Shown here: one piece after another, positions 37,196-49,139 of the stretch
Position numbering within the stretch: position 1 is the first letter of the stretch
How the letters are laid out: every line of letters starts with the position of its first letter
Source of the DNA: Aedes albopictus
Taxonomy: Eukaryota > Arthropoda > Insecta > Diptera > Culicidae
Direction: 5' to 3'
Assembly: GCF_035046485.1 (NCBI RefSeq)
Contig: NC_085138.1
Location: 294,544,256 to 294,608,255 of the forward strand
DNA length: 64,000 bases
Translations under genes and position numbers: made by a program
Notes under the pieces: generated by a model
Database searches by the model: none
Seen by the model: the letters and a program-made list of their open reading frames with translations, nothing else
Told to the model about the DNA's origin: nothing

Positions 37196-37707
37196 TGTTG
37201 CTGCCAGCACTGCTCCGTTTCCTAAGTGAAGACATTCGAAGGGTCTGTCAACTAAAGCCTATAGGCTATTGTGTAGAATTTATTATAAGGCCATGATCGT
37301 GCAGTTGAAGTACAATGGCAAGGCAGAATTATGTACAGTACTCTTTGCATTAACAACTTAGTAATATCTTAACAGTTGAAATCTTAGTCTGAACGTAAAT
37401 AGAAATTGTGACTAGCTTAGCCTAAAGGTGCATATCACAGATATTATCACAGATTGTAGGTAAACCTTATTTTAAATTGAACTTATTCTAATCTAAACTT
37501 AAATCACAAGTGAACAAATGTAAACAAAACGAACAAGGTTAGCTTCAAAAAATTTCAAACCGGAATATGTAACTATGTAATCTTATTTCTATGTAAACTC
37601 AAATCTAATCCCAAATAAATATTGCAGCTAATAGCTGATTCGCACCAAATCTGAGAGTTTGCGATCTGTTCAATGAATTCGGCTAGAAGCCCCTTGTTCC
37701 CGCAACA
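37196..37707. mobile_element. solo LTR, 512 bp
   Basis: It begins TGTTGC and ends GCAACA, the TG...CA rule with a 6-bp inverted terminus, and is flanked by AAGA (37192-37195 and 37708-37711). An AATAAA lies at about 37613. No internal retrotransposon sequence is attached, so it is an LTR left by LTR-LTR recombination. The 4-bp duplication would suit Ty3/Gypsy-type integrases, but the family is not identified. Confidence 0.75.
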
Positions 37708-37711
37708 AAGA

Positions 37712-37917
37712 AGTTCTTGGAAGAATCCCGGAAGAGGTGCAAGAGTGCTTCTTGAGGCAATAATGGAAGTTGTTCCTGAAAGAATTCCGGAATAAGTCCC
37801 TGGAGGAATCCCAGAAGGAGTTCATGAAATAGGAGGAACCCAGAAAGTACATGTTAAAATCCCCAAAGAAGTTCGCGGAAGCAGTTCCCGAATAATCCCG
37901 GAAGAATTCCGGAATAT
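37712..37917. repeat. 12-mer array, right remainder
   Basis: GGAAGAATCCCGGAAGA-type units continue after the solo LTR, showing that the LTR inserted into the array. Confidence 0.6.
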
Positions 37918-39950
37918 ATTTTCGGTTTCCGTTCCGTAAACATCACAGCGTATCACCTTACTCTCACTACGCCCATGGGCGTGCCAAAAACCTATGTAAA
38001 ACATTCCGTGAAAAGGGCCTCCACCAACCAACGACCGTCGTGGTAGGGAAAATGCAAAATTTCTTCACGCTAACGATGGCAGAAACGATTTGCAGCCCAT
38101 ATTTTTCTCGCTTTGATAAGATTGCTGCGGGTAGAGTCCTACATGCGCTGATTCGAAATAGATGATTGTGTACACTAGTGCTGAATACAAATGGGAAGAA
38201 AAATACCTTGACGATTGAGGGTTGAAGAGTGTTCTGATTTTCCGTTCAAGAAACTTATGTAGGTAGGTATTGGGATTCGAAACGCTATCGCTTTGTGTAC
38301 TTAGTAGCGTGAATGTTATAGATATTACGTTGATTTTCTTCGGTAATCGCACCCCATTCATAGCCATCTCAACTAATGTACACAATTCCTTGAACCAAAG
38401 GTGTCTCACAATGGCAAGGGCACTACCATAGCGACGCCATAAGATTCTGATCTCTGATGTACCATGCTGGGTGTGCTGCCATGTTTCCAATTCAGTCTTA
38501 CACAGACAATTGTTTCCTTTGCTTGCTGGCTGGTGCCATCTCCCACCGTCATCTACATACAGGACATCGTCTCGCTTGTGGAGCAAACCGGAAGTGTTCT
38601 TTTTCCACTCCAATACCACACCGACCGACAGACAGTGCGATACCGAGGATGGCATGCAAAACGTCTATCTCGGGAAGTGCCAAGCCACGTAATAGGTTTC
38701 TGCAGCTTGCTCTTTTCCTTTCCCTGCATCTTCCAGTCCAACAACAGTTGTCGTCAATGTGCCGTAGAATTACACTATCGTTTCACCGAGAAGAATAGAT
38801 TTGAATACCCTTCAACACCGTGTTTGCCCGGAGTCCTTTAGGAAGACCATGTTTTAGCACCGAGACTGCACTGTCCCGTTGAATAAAACTCTATTAAAGC
38901 TTGTTAAGTTATTTCAAAGCAATTTCATTTTTGCCTGATTCCTGGGTAATTGTTCGTGAATGGCTCCGACGGTATTACTGAAGAGCTGCTTTGGAGAGCA
39001 GGCAGTAAGGTGCCACCTCCGACCGACTGTGGCTCGTCATAGTCATTTCATCCCATCTTTTGGAACGTGTTGATACGCTTATTTTCTCCTGTCGTTAGGT
39101 TTTTTAGGTTCCGCCCTAGTTGTCGTCTGTGTCATCAGCAGCTACAATTGGTACTTGTACATAATTTGATAAAAACAAGTTTTTTTGTTTGTCGCCGTCG
39201 CCGTAACTTGGTCAGTATCTAATAAATTATTATTCCTGCCCAACATGTGACAAAACGGAATAACTATTGCACGCCTCAGCTTTTTCCGTACCTCCTCTGC
39301 GTATTTAAATTTATGTATGCAAACTTATCCCGTTATTAGATAGACGGTAGTCTGCCCTTCTTGTTATTGGTAAGAGATTACATACATAATTGAAAATACA
39401 CCCAAGAGAAACGAGAGGAGCAGAAACTCGCTATGGTTGTTACGCCCTTTTCACACGTTAGACTAGGATTATCCTAGCCGCGAATTCCAAAACCAGCTTC
39501 CCCGGGATTCATCTTCCCGGGAAAATCATCTGAATATGCAATTGCCCGAAGAGAATTATCGGACAAAAGAAGCACAAAACAAGCAACAAAGAAGGAGCGG
39601 CGATCACTCTTTATCCCAACTGGTAGCAGAAATGATATGATCTCGAACTAGGACAGGATAAGACAATTAGTGAGCCTAAAATGCACCAATTTGGTGACTA
39701 ATAATCTAAGCAATGCAGAAAAACAAGACAACAAGCTATGAAATAGGGCTGCAAAACGGTGAGTCGATAAGGAGAGTGTCCAACATAGCTCCGGTCTTCA
39801 CAATTTCCTACCTCATGCTTCCACGGGTCAAACGATAGCAAAGACCGCCAGCTAAGAGTGCTTAGATGGTAGTGCAGCCTGGGCACTGTTGTCCTACTGA
39901 CTTCAGCTAGATTGAGGAAGCTTTACCTAAGGTGGCAGCGTAGAGCGCTA
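37918..39950. other. most single-copy-looking interval; no gene assigned
   Basis: Composition is more balanced than the surroundings and I see no repeat match inside the window, except that 39770-39840 resembles 48645-48715 on the opposite strand (a CATGAAGTAGGAA-like block). The longest frame is 196 codons on the minus strand (38065-38655), overlapping a 125-codon plus frame (38464-38841). Neither carries a motif I recognise. It could hold UTR or intron of a host gene, or an unrecognised element. Confidence 0.4.
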
Positions 39951-39959
39951 TCGACTGAA

Positions 39960-42005
39960 AATTCTTTATAATCGGGTAAGTTTTTCGGCTCCGCAGTTAT
40001 CAAACGCAATCAAACGACTAAATATCGTTCTTTATCCGACGTTTCGGTGTTTATTACACCTTCTTCAGGGAATTCTACAATAAAACGAGACATCATAAGC
40101 CAATTATAATAAGCTAAATAACATTAGACCTCACAGAAATCGCAATCGTTCTCGTTCTGTGGGCTCGGTTTAAGCATGATCCGTCTAAAATTTCCAAAAA
40201 AGTGTTGGCAAAAATCCTACAAAAATTATAAAATTACTTTTACACATTCTCTACCACTTGACATACTCTCTAAACAACAAAAAAAAGTTTTTTAAAAATA
40301 TCTGAATTCGGAAACACCTTCACTATCCAACCAACGATCATTTTGTTCATGTAACGATGGTGGATATTGTTTGGACAAATTGTGGGAAATAAGTGGAGGT
40401 GTAAGTGGAGGTAACTGGTGTGGATCTAATCTTTTAGCTATTCGTGTGTTTGGTGTGTGGTGGTGTTTCTTGAGTTGGACTGTTGATTTTTTGAGTGTTT
40501 GTAGGATTCCTACATTGAGTTGTCCAAAAAAAGTCTCACGAAACCTACTGCAAGCGTATCCATATACGTGAGAACAAAAGATGTTTACAAAGTTCTTACA
40601 GATAGATTAACACGGGAAATCTGAACACAAACCACTACCACACAGGAAATTGGATTGGTCAATACATTGAACTTAAGCTGTCAATGTCAGATCTCTTGTT
40701 TACTGTACGGGGAGTGTTTATGAGTGTTTATGCTACAATGCTACATACTTCTAGGATTGGTAGGGCTGACTGTCTTCTATGTTGATCCAATATTGTTGTT
40801 TTTTTCAGGTCGAACGTATGATCGTGTTCTATGCTGTGTTGAAGTAAAGCGGTCTTTTCCTTCAACCGTTCCAGCTCGTACTCCGTCGCCGCATCGTTAT
40901 TGCCGTTGATACGCAGTCTCTCTAGCTGATTCACCGTTGAACGGTGGCTGCTGAGTCTCTGCTTCAGTAAGGTTGTTGTTAACCCGACATAGCTTGCATC
41001 GCATCGTGGCAAGGAATGCGATATATAACGTTGTGTCTCATTTCCATCGGTATGGTGTCTTTCATGTTGTTGAACATCCTCCTGGTGGTGTTCTCGTACC
41101 GCGGTGCCAGTGTGATGTTGGGAAGTACGGCTTCAAATGACTTTCTTAAACGTTGAGTGAGGTCATTCACGAACAGCATCGGTTTGTAGATGGTCGGTGT
41201 TTCATTCACGGTTGTGTCGATTGACGTCCGATTCGTGTTTCTGCTCAGAAGTCGATGACGAATCGATGTAGGATAATGATTGATCCGGAGAGTTTCGTCG
41301 TTGATTTGGTTGGCTGTTTCTCGGGGAGCATTAGTGGCAAACTCTCGGACTTTGTGAATGAAGTTCGTGACGGTGTTCATTTTCAGGTGTAGTGGATGTC
41401 CTGATAGGTCCACTAGACGACCAGACACCATGGGCTTACAGTACCATTCTGTTCGAATCGTTTTGTCGTGTTTTCGCACTAGAGTCATATCCAGGAAGGG
41501 GATTTTCCCATCCTGCTCCATTTCACATGTGAATTGGATGTTTTTATTAAAGCTGTTGAAAATGTTGAGTACCTCTGCTATCTTGTCCGGTGGGAGGGCA
41601 AGAATCAAATCGTCAACATATTTCTTTAGAACCGGAACTGGGCAGTCAATCTTCGTTATCGAGAAGAGACTCCATCATCAGATCTGCTACTGCGGGGGAC
41701 AGGGGACTACCCATTGCGGTTCCAAAGATCTGCTAGTAATACTTCCCTTTGTATGAAAAGTAATTACATCCTAGACAGAACTCGGCTATCTCTAGGAACA
41801 GATCTAAGCATATGTCCGTATTCTCTCTGATCTCTTGCCACCTTTCAATCACGGTTCTAGACACCAGGCCACGTGGGATGCACGTGAACAGTGACGTAAC
41901 GTCGAATGAGACTAGAACATAGTTGTCTGGCAACCTCACCGAGTTGATGAAGCTGCGGAACGAAAACGAATCCCTTTCGTTCGTTCCCTTTCGTTCGAAT
42001 AGCTA
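39960..42005 (-). pseudogene. Penelope-like element: RT and GIY-YIG endonuclease, broken
   Basis: Read on the minus strand from about 42000: RT fragment SFSFRSFINSVRLPDNYVL and SFDVTSLFTCIP (41940-41850), then a stop, then GTAMGSPLSPAVADLMMES (about 41710-41655), then after a one-base shift KKYVDDLILALP (the catalytic YVDD, about 41620) and IPFLDMTLVRKHD. After another shift near 41010 comes a GIY-YIG endonuclease: SYVGLTTTLLKQRLSSHRS, then LLQHSIEHDHTFDL and ILEVCS (41000-40730). RT joined to a C-terminal GIY-YIG is the defining Penelope layout. The 5' end is lost: the frame is closed at about 41985. About 650 bp of 3' sequence follows, with a hammerhead-like motif (40038-40069). At least one stop and two frameshifts make it inactive. 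Confidence 0.9.
40038..40069 (-). ncRNA. hammerhead-like motif in the Penelope 3' region
   Basis: On the minus strand the order is CCTGAAGA, stem GGTGT/ACACC with an AATA loop, then GAAACGTCGG. Penelope-like elements are known to carry hammerhead ribozymes in their terminal repeats, and CTGANGA...GAAA is the hammerhead core. One extra A lies between CTGAAGA and the stem, so catalytic competence is uncertain. Confidence 0.5.
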
Positions 42006-42378
42006 AAAGATTAGATCCACACCAGTATTATTTCCTCCCCTGTTGGGGAAATTCAGCCACTGCGTCCAATAGGCTGAACTTTTGTGGCATGTCCCGTTTT
42101 GATATCCTCGCTACCGTGGAGTTGGTTTCCTGCTCAGCGTTCACGCCCACGCTGCTTATGAAGTGGGAACCTATTGATGAGAGAAAAATTATAGCCAGAT
42201 TCAGAACACGGGCTCGAATCTTTAACATGATCCAATGTTACGCGCCAACCGATGCTGCTGAATTGCAAGACAAAGAAAACTTTTACAGTCAACTGAATGC
42301 TGTCGGGGATAAGATTCCAAAAGGTGATATCAAGATCCTCATAGGCGGCTTCAACGCGAAGGTTGGTTCCGATAATTT

Positions 42379-42544
42379 GGGGCCGTTCATAAACCACGTA
42401 GACTTTTTGGGGGGAGGGGGGTCTGGCCAAAGTCTACGCTCCATACAAATTTCAATTTTTTTGTGTGGACAAAAGTCTACGAGGGGGGAGGGGGATGGGT
42501 CTGAGATAGCCAAATTTTGGTCTACGTGGTTTATGAACAGCCCC
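42379..42544. mobile_element. 166-bp MITE in LINE C, TTT duplication
   Basis: The inverted ends GGGGCCGTTCATAAACCACG and GGTTTATGAACAGCCCC are flanked by TTT (42376-42378 and 42545-42547). Removing element plus one TTT rejoins the LINE endonuclease frame, which proves a clean insertion. A 3-bp duplication and GGG ends suit PIF/Harbinger-type mobilisation. Confidence 0.85.
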
Positions 42545-43064
42545 TTTGGAATATGAGCACGTCATGGGACGCATGGTCTCGGAGAAATTAGCGAGAACGG
42601 AGTTCTGTTTGCAGAGTTTTATGACAACAATGACATGGTGATTGGACGATCGCTCTTTCCCCATCGACCAGTGCTCAAAGTGACATGGGTTTCCCGTGAT
42701 GGCGTTTCGAAAATTCCAGTAGACCACATCTGCATCAGCCGGAAATGGAGACGGAGCCTTCTTGAAGTGTGGAACAAACGTAGCGCCGACATTGCGTCCG
42801 ATCATCATCTCCTAATTGGCGAGATCCGGCTGCGTATTGTGAGGATCCATCGACAGAAGAAGAAAATCGGGCGCCGTTCAACACACGCCGACTGGAAGAC
42901 ACTGCGGTGAATAGGTCCTTCGTCGAGGAGCTGGAGAACCGTGCTGCGATTATTCCGGAAGGTGGAAGCGTAGAAGATCAATGGAGTGCCATCAAGAACG
43001 CTTTCATCGCCACCGGCGAGAATGATTTGGGTGAGCAGAGCAGGCAGTGGATCACTGACAACAC

Positions 43065-44727
43065 TGTAACAAACTCTTCACTACTAGGTCGAGCGATGCA
43101 AATCCCGGCTAAATACTCCTTCTCAGGGCAAACTAGGGGACAGAACGACACATTGGCACTTACCTTCTCCAAAAAGACCTCACAATGAAATTCGTTTTCT
43201 CGATAAAAACACTGATTTTAGGCATATTCGATTATTATTTAACAAATTCTAGGGAATCAAAGCATGCGAATTCACAAACGTTGGCTAGCATATCGGTGCG
43301 GTGGGCGCCTTGCTGCATCGAAGCTGCCGGACGGGCTGCTGATCCGTGACTAACTTATAATCGAAGAAGGGGTACTCACATACGTTCGGGAGCGACTCGC
43401 CGGTCGCGCTTGGTAACGAGCTGTTGGGGTTCGGCGCGAGTTGTTCCTCACACGGTGAACGATGGCTTGACGGGTAACGGAGGCTTGCGGGGTCCGGTAG
43501 TGGTCGTGGTGGTGCGCATTGAGGTGGTGTTCGTGGCGGGCCTGGCGAGGTGGGACGGGGTGCGGTGGAGGCAGGGTTCTTCGTAGGATGCCGGTCTCTG
43601 GATATCGTCTTTGGGGGTCATCCATATGACTTATAGATCATTAGGGCGAGATCAACAAGGTAGGATCAACCCTGGATCAACCATGTGGTCGATGAACGGG
43701 GCGCGGGATCGTATGTTGACGAACGATCTGGACGGGCTCAAGCGGACACTAGATTTTTCGGTGTATCGTCACAGGGTGCACTTCTCTAAGGGAGTGGTTT
43801 TATTGGAAGGGAAATCGCACTAAACTGAATTCGGGCATGCGTCGAAACTATTGGACCTCTAACTATGTCACTCTGTCACTGCCGGCACCGATAGCCACGC
43901 TTTTTTGGTCCAAAGGACACCACTCCGCGAATTTCCAACCTCTCACTGATACACTTCACTATTTACGCCCGAATGTAACTTTCGGTTTCACAAACCGCGC
44001 CTGAGTAACCGCGTTCCCGTGGCACTAGTGTCAAAAAAAAACTATTTAAAAAGAGGCCTTCTCACATGGCTCCACCTCCTTTTATATCCCTCTTCTCCAG
44101 CCGCCTCCCGGAACTCTCACTCTCTAAAAAACTCCAAAAACGCACGCAAACGCAGTTCTAGCAGTCATTACCCCGATCTCCGTTTGACGCCAAGTTTCAG
44201 ATTCAGCGATGAATTTTGTATCGACGGTTATTCTATCCTAGCTGTTTTTTGTTTGTTTTGAGAGTGACCTAGGCGCTTTTGGGGTTAGTTTGATTCCTAG
44301 CTAAATGTAGACAGAAATTAAAAGTTTAATTTAAATGGGGCCAACATCGCCCTCTTTTGAAGCAATCTTTGAATTTCTGTGAGTTACGTTAGTTTTATTC
44401 TTGGTTATATAATTTCAATGTTCTTTAAATAGTTTGCCCTTAATATTCTATAAATTCAATATAAATTCAATTTTAAGTATTTAATAGTCACTCTCACTTC
44501 CATGATCGATTATCTTGCCAGATATAGACGGGGCACCCTATATGCTGCGGCGGGATACAATCCTATCCCTCGATACCGGTTGCCCTGCCTGGATGCGACA
44601 ACACTCGCTGATGCGAGATAATCGACCATGGGACTCCATCGAGCAAAAGCTATTTAATGAAAAGAATGAAAACAAAACATATAATTTATTTGGGCCTATG
44701 TGGAGAAATTGGAACCCGTTGGTTACA
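43065..44727 (-). mobile_element. 1.66-kb solo LTR inside LINE C
   Basis: The termini TGTAAC and GTTACA follow the TG...CA rule and are flanked by ACAC (43061-43064 and 44728-44731). Skipping it joins ITDN to TWWKVEERR in the LINE frame. On the minus strand a TATA box (GGATATAAAAGG, about 44075-44086) and a downstream AATAAA (about 43797-43802) give plausible U3, R and U5 regions, so transcription would run leftward. No internal gag/pol is attached. A 91-codon minus frame at 43350-43625 (MDDPQRRYPETG) lies in the presumed U5 and is not recognised. Confidence 0.75.
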
Positions 44728-45035
44728 ACACCTGGTGGAAGGTAGAGGAGCGAAGGAATGTTAAAGCCATGATAGAGCGAACGAAAACAAGAGGAGTCAA
44801 AACCGTAGCCCGTCATTTGGCTCTCGAGAAGGAAGTGAAGCGCTCATGTAGGCGACACAAAAGCGCGTGGGTGGACTCCCTAACAGACGAAGGCGAGAAA
44901 GCCGCAAATGCCGGTGACATTCGTCTCCTCTACGATGTCTCACGTTGCCTTAGTGGGACTAAGATGAATGCTACGATGCCCGTTAAGGGCGGACGGGACA
45001 GTCGAGAAAATATCCGCCATTGCTCTGTTGCTACT

Positions 45036-45165
45036 AAGATGGTAATCTCAGATTCTACTTCATATTTTGCAACAAAAACCTATCATTGTGTATGCTCACT
45101 TGCAGTGCATATGCTGATTGGTTTTCAGCATCTTCAGTGCGATAGGTCTCGAGATTACCATCTTC
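45036..45165. mobile_element. 130-bp MITE in LINE C
   Basis: AAGATGGTAATCTCAGA at the left and its inverted counterpart at the right bracket the element, which interrupts the LINE linker/RT junction. I could not settle the flanking duplication. Confidence 0.6.
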
Positions 45166-46874
45166 AAAATCGCGAGGCAAATTGTTAGAAAGAGAGGCAA
45201 GATAGGAAAAATAACACGGCGTCCCGTTTCACCTTAAAGACACATCTGAACAGCTATTAACCGAACCGGCTGACCAGTTGAAACGCGCGCTGGTTCGAGC
45301 ACTTTGGAAACCTTGTTCAAGTATTGGCCACGTCCCCAACACCTCAGCATGACCCGTCAAGGGTTCGACGCATTACCTGTATTGTGTCAACATCGAAGCT
45401 CCATCAGTGCAGGAGATAGAAACAGCCATCCGTAGCATGAAATCGAACAGAGTCCCCGGGGCGATCGCATATCAGCCAAGTTGCATAACTGCTGCATCAA
45501 TTATTCAGCAACATATGAAAAAAAAAACACATTTCCGGGCAAGGCGTCTTGTTCCCATAAAGGGAGACCTGACGGAGTATCATGTAGCTGTGTATCGTCC
45601 TCGGTGATGTTTAACCGGATACAGGAGAAGATTGGCGCAATTCTCCGGCGGAATCGAGCAGGACTTCGTGCCGGACGATTCTGTGTGGACCATATTGTCA
45701 CGCTTCGTATCATCTTGGAGCAAATCAATGTTTTCCAAGAGTCTTTCTACCTGGTGTTCATTGATTACGAAAAAGTTTTCGACCATCTCAATCATGAAAA
45801 TATATGGGAAGCCCTCAGGTGCAAGGGTGTCCCAGAGAAAATCATCGGCCTCATTGAAGCACAGTACAGGGCATATCCGTGCAGAGTACTGCACAACGGT
45901 GGCTTGTCGAATCCCATCCAGGTCGTTGCTGGAGTGAGGCGAGGATGTATGCTATCACCGCTACTGATCCTCGTCGTAATCGACGAGATCCTGGTAGGTG
46001 CGAATGATCGTGTACCAAATCGTGGGTGTTTTGTGGCAGCCCATTACAGTGGAGAACCTAAATGACTTTGAATTGGCTGATGACGTGTTTCTCCTAGCTC
46101 AATGGCACTCTGATATGCAGAGCAAACTCGATGATCTTGCCAATCGCTCTTCGGCGGCAGGTCTTACCAATACCATCAACGAAAACAAGACCAAATTGTA
46201 AAAATGGTCAACCCTTCCACCTTTACGGTAGCTGGGCCATCAGTGAAGAATGTTGAAATCTTCCAATATGTATCTTGATAGCCGAATGGCGGCCGATGAC
46301 GGCACCAAAATTTACATAGGTGCACGGATCGAGAAGGCGAGGGGTGCTTTTGCGATTTGAAGAAATGTATGGAAAAAAACAACCAGATTAGCCGACGCGC
46401 CAAAATCCGAATTTTCAACTCGAACGTGAAATCTGTGCTGCTGTACGCCAGTGAAACCTGGTGTGTATCAGTGGAGAATACTCAAAGGCTGCAAGTCTTC
46501 CTCAATAGATGCCTGCGGTTTATAATTCGTGCATGGTGGCCTCACGTGGAACTCCATCGTCGATGTCATCAAAAGCCGATAGCGGCAGAAATTCTTGAAC
46601 GAAAGTGGAGGTGGGTCGGTCACACTCTACGCAGGGGCGATAACGAAATCTGCAAGCAATCGTTAGATTGGAATCCAGCAGGGCATCGAAGCAGGGGCAG
46701 ACCCAGAGGCTCATAGCGGCGCAGCTTCATCAACGAAATCAAGCAAGTCGACAGAAATTTGACCTGGCCACAGGTCTAGGCGATGGCGGGCAATGGCCGA
46801 GGATGGAGATCTTTCAATTCCGTCCTCTGCACCACCGTGGGTTCCCTGGGCTGAAAGAGAAAGAGAACCTGAGG

Positions 46875-47075
46875 AATTGAAGTTCCAAATGATATGATTT
46901 GCCTGCTCAAGAAGTTGTTATACGGTCCAAAACAATCGAGCCGTGTTTGTAATGACAGACTGAATCAAGCGCCGCAACAGTATGGCCTGAAACGATCACA
47001 CGTAGACACAAGGGTGGTCTAACTTTATATCAACAAAATTAAACTTCTGATTACTTTGACATTCATGCTCACAAC
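46875..47075 (+). pseudogene. Ty1/Copia RT fragment
   Basis: In one plus frame the translation includes EVPNDMICLLKKLLYGPKQS, then DRLNQAPQQYGLKRSHVDTR, followed by a stop. This is the Copia RT block usually written LKKALYGLKQ(A/S)PR...GF.RS..D. Only about 60 codons remain, directly after the 3' end of LINE C. Confidence 0.75.
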
Positions 47076-47104
47076 AAAAACATGTGTTTGATGAACAAGT
47101 TGAG

Positions 47105-47200
47105 GTTTGAATTGCGAAAGGAAATCCACGTGCTCCGGTAGGAATAGAACCTACGTCTCCCAATTCGCTAGAGGGGTGTTTTTTTCCTCCAAGCTACGGA
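47105..47200 (-). repeat. possible tRNA-derived SINE remnant
   Basis: On the minus strand TCTAGCGAATTGGGAG is followed by GTAGGTTCTATTCCTAC, a box-B-like T-arm with a 5-bp stem. The segment TCTAGCGAATNNGGAG recurs at about 60360 (minus). No clear 3' body was identified. Confidence 0.3.
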
Positions 47201-48439
47201 TTGACCATTTCCTTCCTTCTGTGCCTTCAGAGATGAACTCGATTCCACTAATGCACATAGTTTGTTCCGTTTGTTCCTTTCCACAATACAAATATGTTTC
47301 GGATGGAATTAGTTGAACATCTTCACGTCTCTGCTGTGTGCAATGTATATTGTAGTACCGTCGTTCGGGGTGACATTGGTCCATCGAACTCACGGATTCA
47401 ATATAAGTTAGAGCATCTGACGATGGATGCAAAGTATCTTAGAATTATGTATTCTAGTAGTCTAGCACACAATGTATTCTAAATGTGCGGAATAGTTGCC
47501 CAATGACAGCCAGCTTCATTTACACGGTTCAACTACCCAGAATTGTTCGTCCCAAACGGAGGGATCCCTGTAAATCGTTTCCAAAGTGAAACAGTTTCAA
47601 TAGCAATGCAAGCACTCATCAATGTCCGCACCGTGGCGAAGCAGTAATTTTTCCGTGGCATGTCATACGATGCAATCTAATTTCCCTAATTATAGGCCAA
47701 AGGTCATCACTGCATCATCAGCATTGCAAACAGCAGTAACCCATATTTAATAATACGACCTGTTTAGTACATGAACCATTACCACCGACATCATTCCTCC
47801 TGTCTGGTGTGGTGTCCCTGGAAGTCAGTCGTCCGCTTCAGTTCGCCCGATCTGTAATGAGCTTTCGATGTTTCGTGCACTCCTCGTATCTCCCGCAGTC
47901 TCGATTACCATCATCACAACCAACAACGTTCCCCACCACACGAAACCGATCCACCCCAGCCAGATAGGTACCGACCGATGCGATGTACCTATACCTACGG
48001 CACCGCAGCCACACATTTGGGTACGCCAGCCGAGTCAATGCTGGTTTTCCATTACTGAAATTACAGATAAAACATACTTGTCTGTTGGTTTATGCTCGAA
48101 TCCCATGGTTGCTCTTTGCGTTCTCAGTGTATGGGGCCCCACAGAAGGTGGCAACGTTCATGATGATGGGTGTGCGCCAGCGCTGTTTTTACTGTTTTAT
48201 GTCACATGCAACCGAATTTCGTTGGAAGAAGCTAATTAGATCGGTTCATTGAAATGAAAATTAGTTGCTTTTTTCGCGGGGTTCAGCTGCAAAAAAAAAC
48301 ATCCATATGGTATTCGCAGCAGAATTTTAATTTGTTCGAACATGCATTAACTTACTTGGTGGGCTGCAATTCGTTCCGATGAATCTACGTCGAGTGAGGA
48401 ATCATTCCCGGTTTCCTGTTACCCGATTGCTCTTAGGTC
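47201..48439. other. single-copy-looking interval, no gene assigned
   Basis: Several open frames of 60-123 codons overlap on both strands around 47820-48250 (the longest is 47868-48239, plus) without recognisable motifs. The composition is balanced. No repeats were found. Confidence 0.4.
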
Positions 48440-48715
48440 TACTTCAACTACATACATCTATGGTGGAGTTCCTGTCCTTTCCCTGATTCTCTACTGAGTA
48501 TTATCTTCGCTTGTCGTTCTTCAGGAATCCGTGTGACGTGACCAGCCCAACGCAGCCTGTCATCTTTCAATCGATTCATCTTTTTATACTCTTGATATAA
48601 CATGCGATTCAGGCACACCATTTTGTAGTTTTGTACCGACAACTTGGAAGAAGCGTTCAACATAGCTCTGGTCCCCACAAGTTCCTACTTCATGCTTCCT
48701 TTGGTCAATTGCACT
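48440..48715 (-). pseudogene. LINE C-terminal fragment
   Basis: The minus-strand translation includes NRLKDDRLRWAGHVTRIPEE followed by RQAKIILSRESGKGQ, the conserved C-terminal block (RLRWxGHVxRxPxxR) of non-LTR proteins. Upstream residues read MLNASSKLSVQNYKM. A related short stretch occurs at 39770-39840 on the opposite orientation. Confidence 0.65.
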
Positions 48716-48816
48716 TTGAATTGTTTGCGTAGTTTCAAAACTTAGATCCAACAAATAGGCCTAATGATATTATATTTTTATCGTTTTTTCGTACGTCGTG
48801 CTCAGGAGGACACATT

Positions 48817-49139
48817 CCCGAGTAGAGGGAAAGAGCTCAATAATAGCATATTTTGATATGGAGATCAAAAAGTGATATGGGTTTGATTGACATAAGAGAT
48901 AAAAGATCTAAAAATAAAATCAAAAATTTACTCCTGGAATATCATCATCAAATCATATTTAGATTTTGTAAGATCTAACCAATAGCAGCGAGCTATTCGT
49001 ATGATCTTGAAATATCAAATTTTGATTTTTTTCAGATGTTCCAGGAACATTTTTCAGATATTATTTTCAGATCTTTTATCTCTTATATCAATCAAACCAA
49101 AATCATGTTTTGATAGTCAGTATTTTACCTCTACCCGGG
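48817..49139. mobile_element. foldback MITE with CCCGAGTAGAGG ends
   Basis: The outer ends CCCGAGTAGAGG and CCTCTACCCGGG pair, and the inner blocks TAAGAGATAAAAGATCT and AGATCTTTTATCTCTTA pair within longer arms. It is AT-rich and non-coding; the flanking duplication was not resolved. Confidence 0.65.

Larger units (their letters stand above)
42040..46845 (+). pseudogene. LINE family C, longer copy, with three later insertions
   Basis: Plus-strand pieces in order: endonuclease (QCYAPTDAAELQDKENFYSQ near 42240; IKILIGGFNAKVGSDN near 42330; VTWVSRDGV and DHICISRKWRRSLL near 42680-42760), linker (ENRAAIIPEGGSVEDQWSAI, then EERRNVKAMIERTK after the LTR), RT (DYEKVFDHLNHENIWEALR near 45760; VAGVRRGCMLSPLL near 45925; ELADDVFLLAQ near 46070) and a C-terminal domain (LLYASETWCVSVENTQRLQVF, then KWRWVGHTLRRGDNEICKQ near 46600). 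The 3' edge is the CACCACCGTGGGT block at 46845, equivalent to 12139 in the other copy. It is broken by frameshifts, stops, a MITE (42379-42544), a solo LTR (43065-44727) and a second MITE (45036-45165). The enzyme would nick DNA and reverse-transcribe the element RNA. The clade is not firmly assigned. Confidence 0.85.

Noticed and set aside
38065..38841. 196-codon minus and 125-codon plus frames as a gene
   Set aside because: They overlap on opposite strands and carry no recognised motif; kept only as a candidate island.
42140..44700. Antisense frames within LINE C and the LTR as separate genes
   Set aside because: They are shadows of the plus-strand LINE frame or fall in LTR sequence with no recognisable protein.
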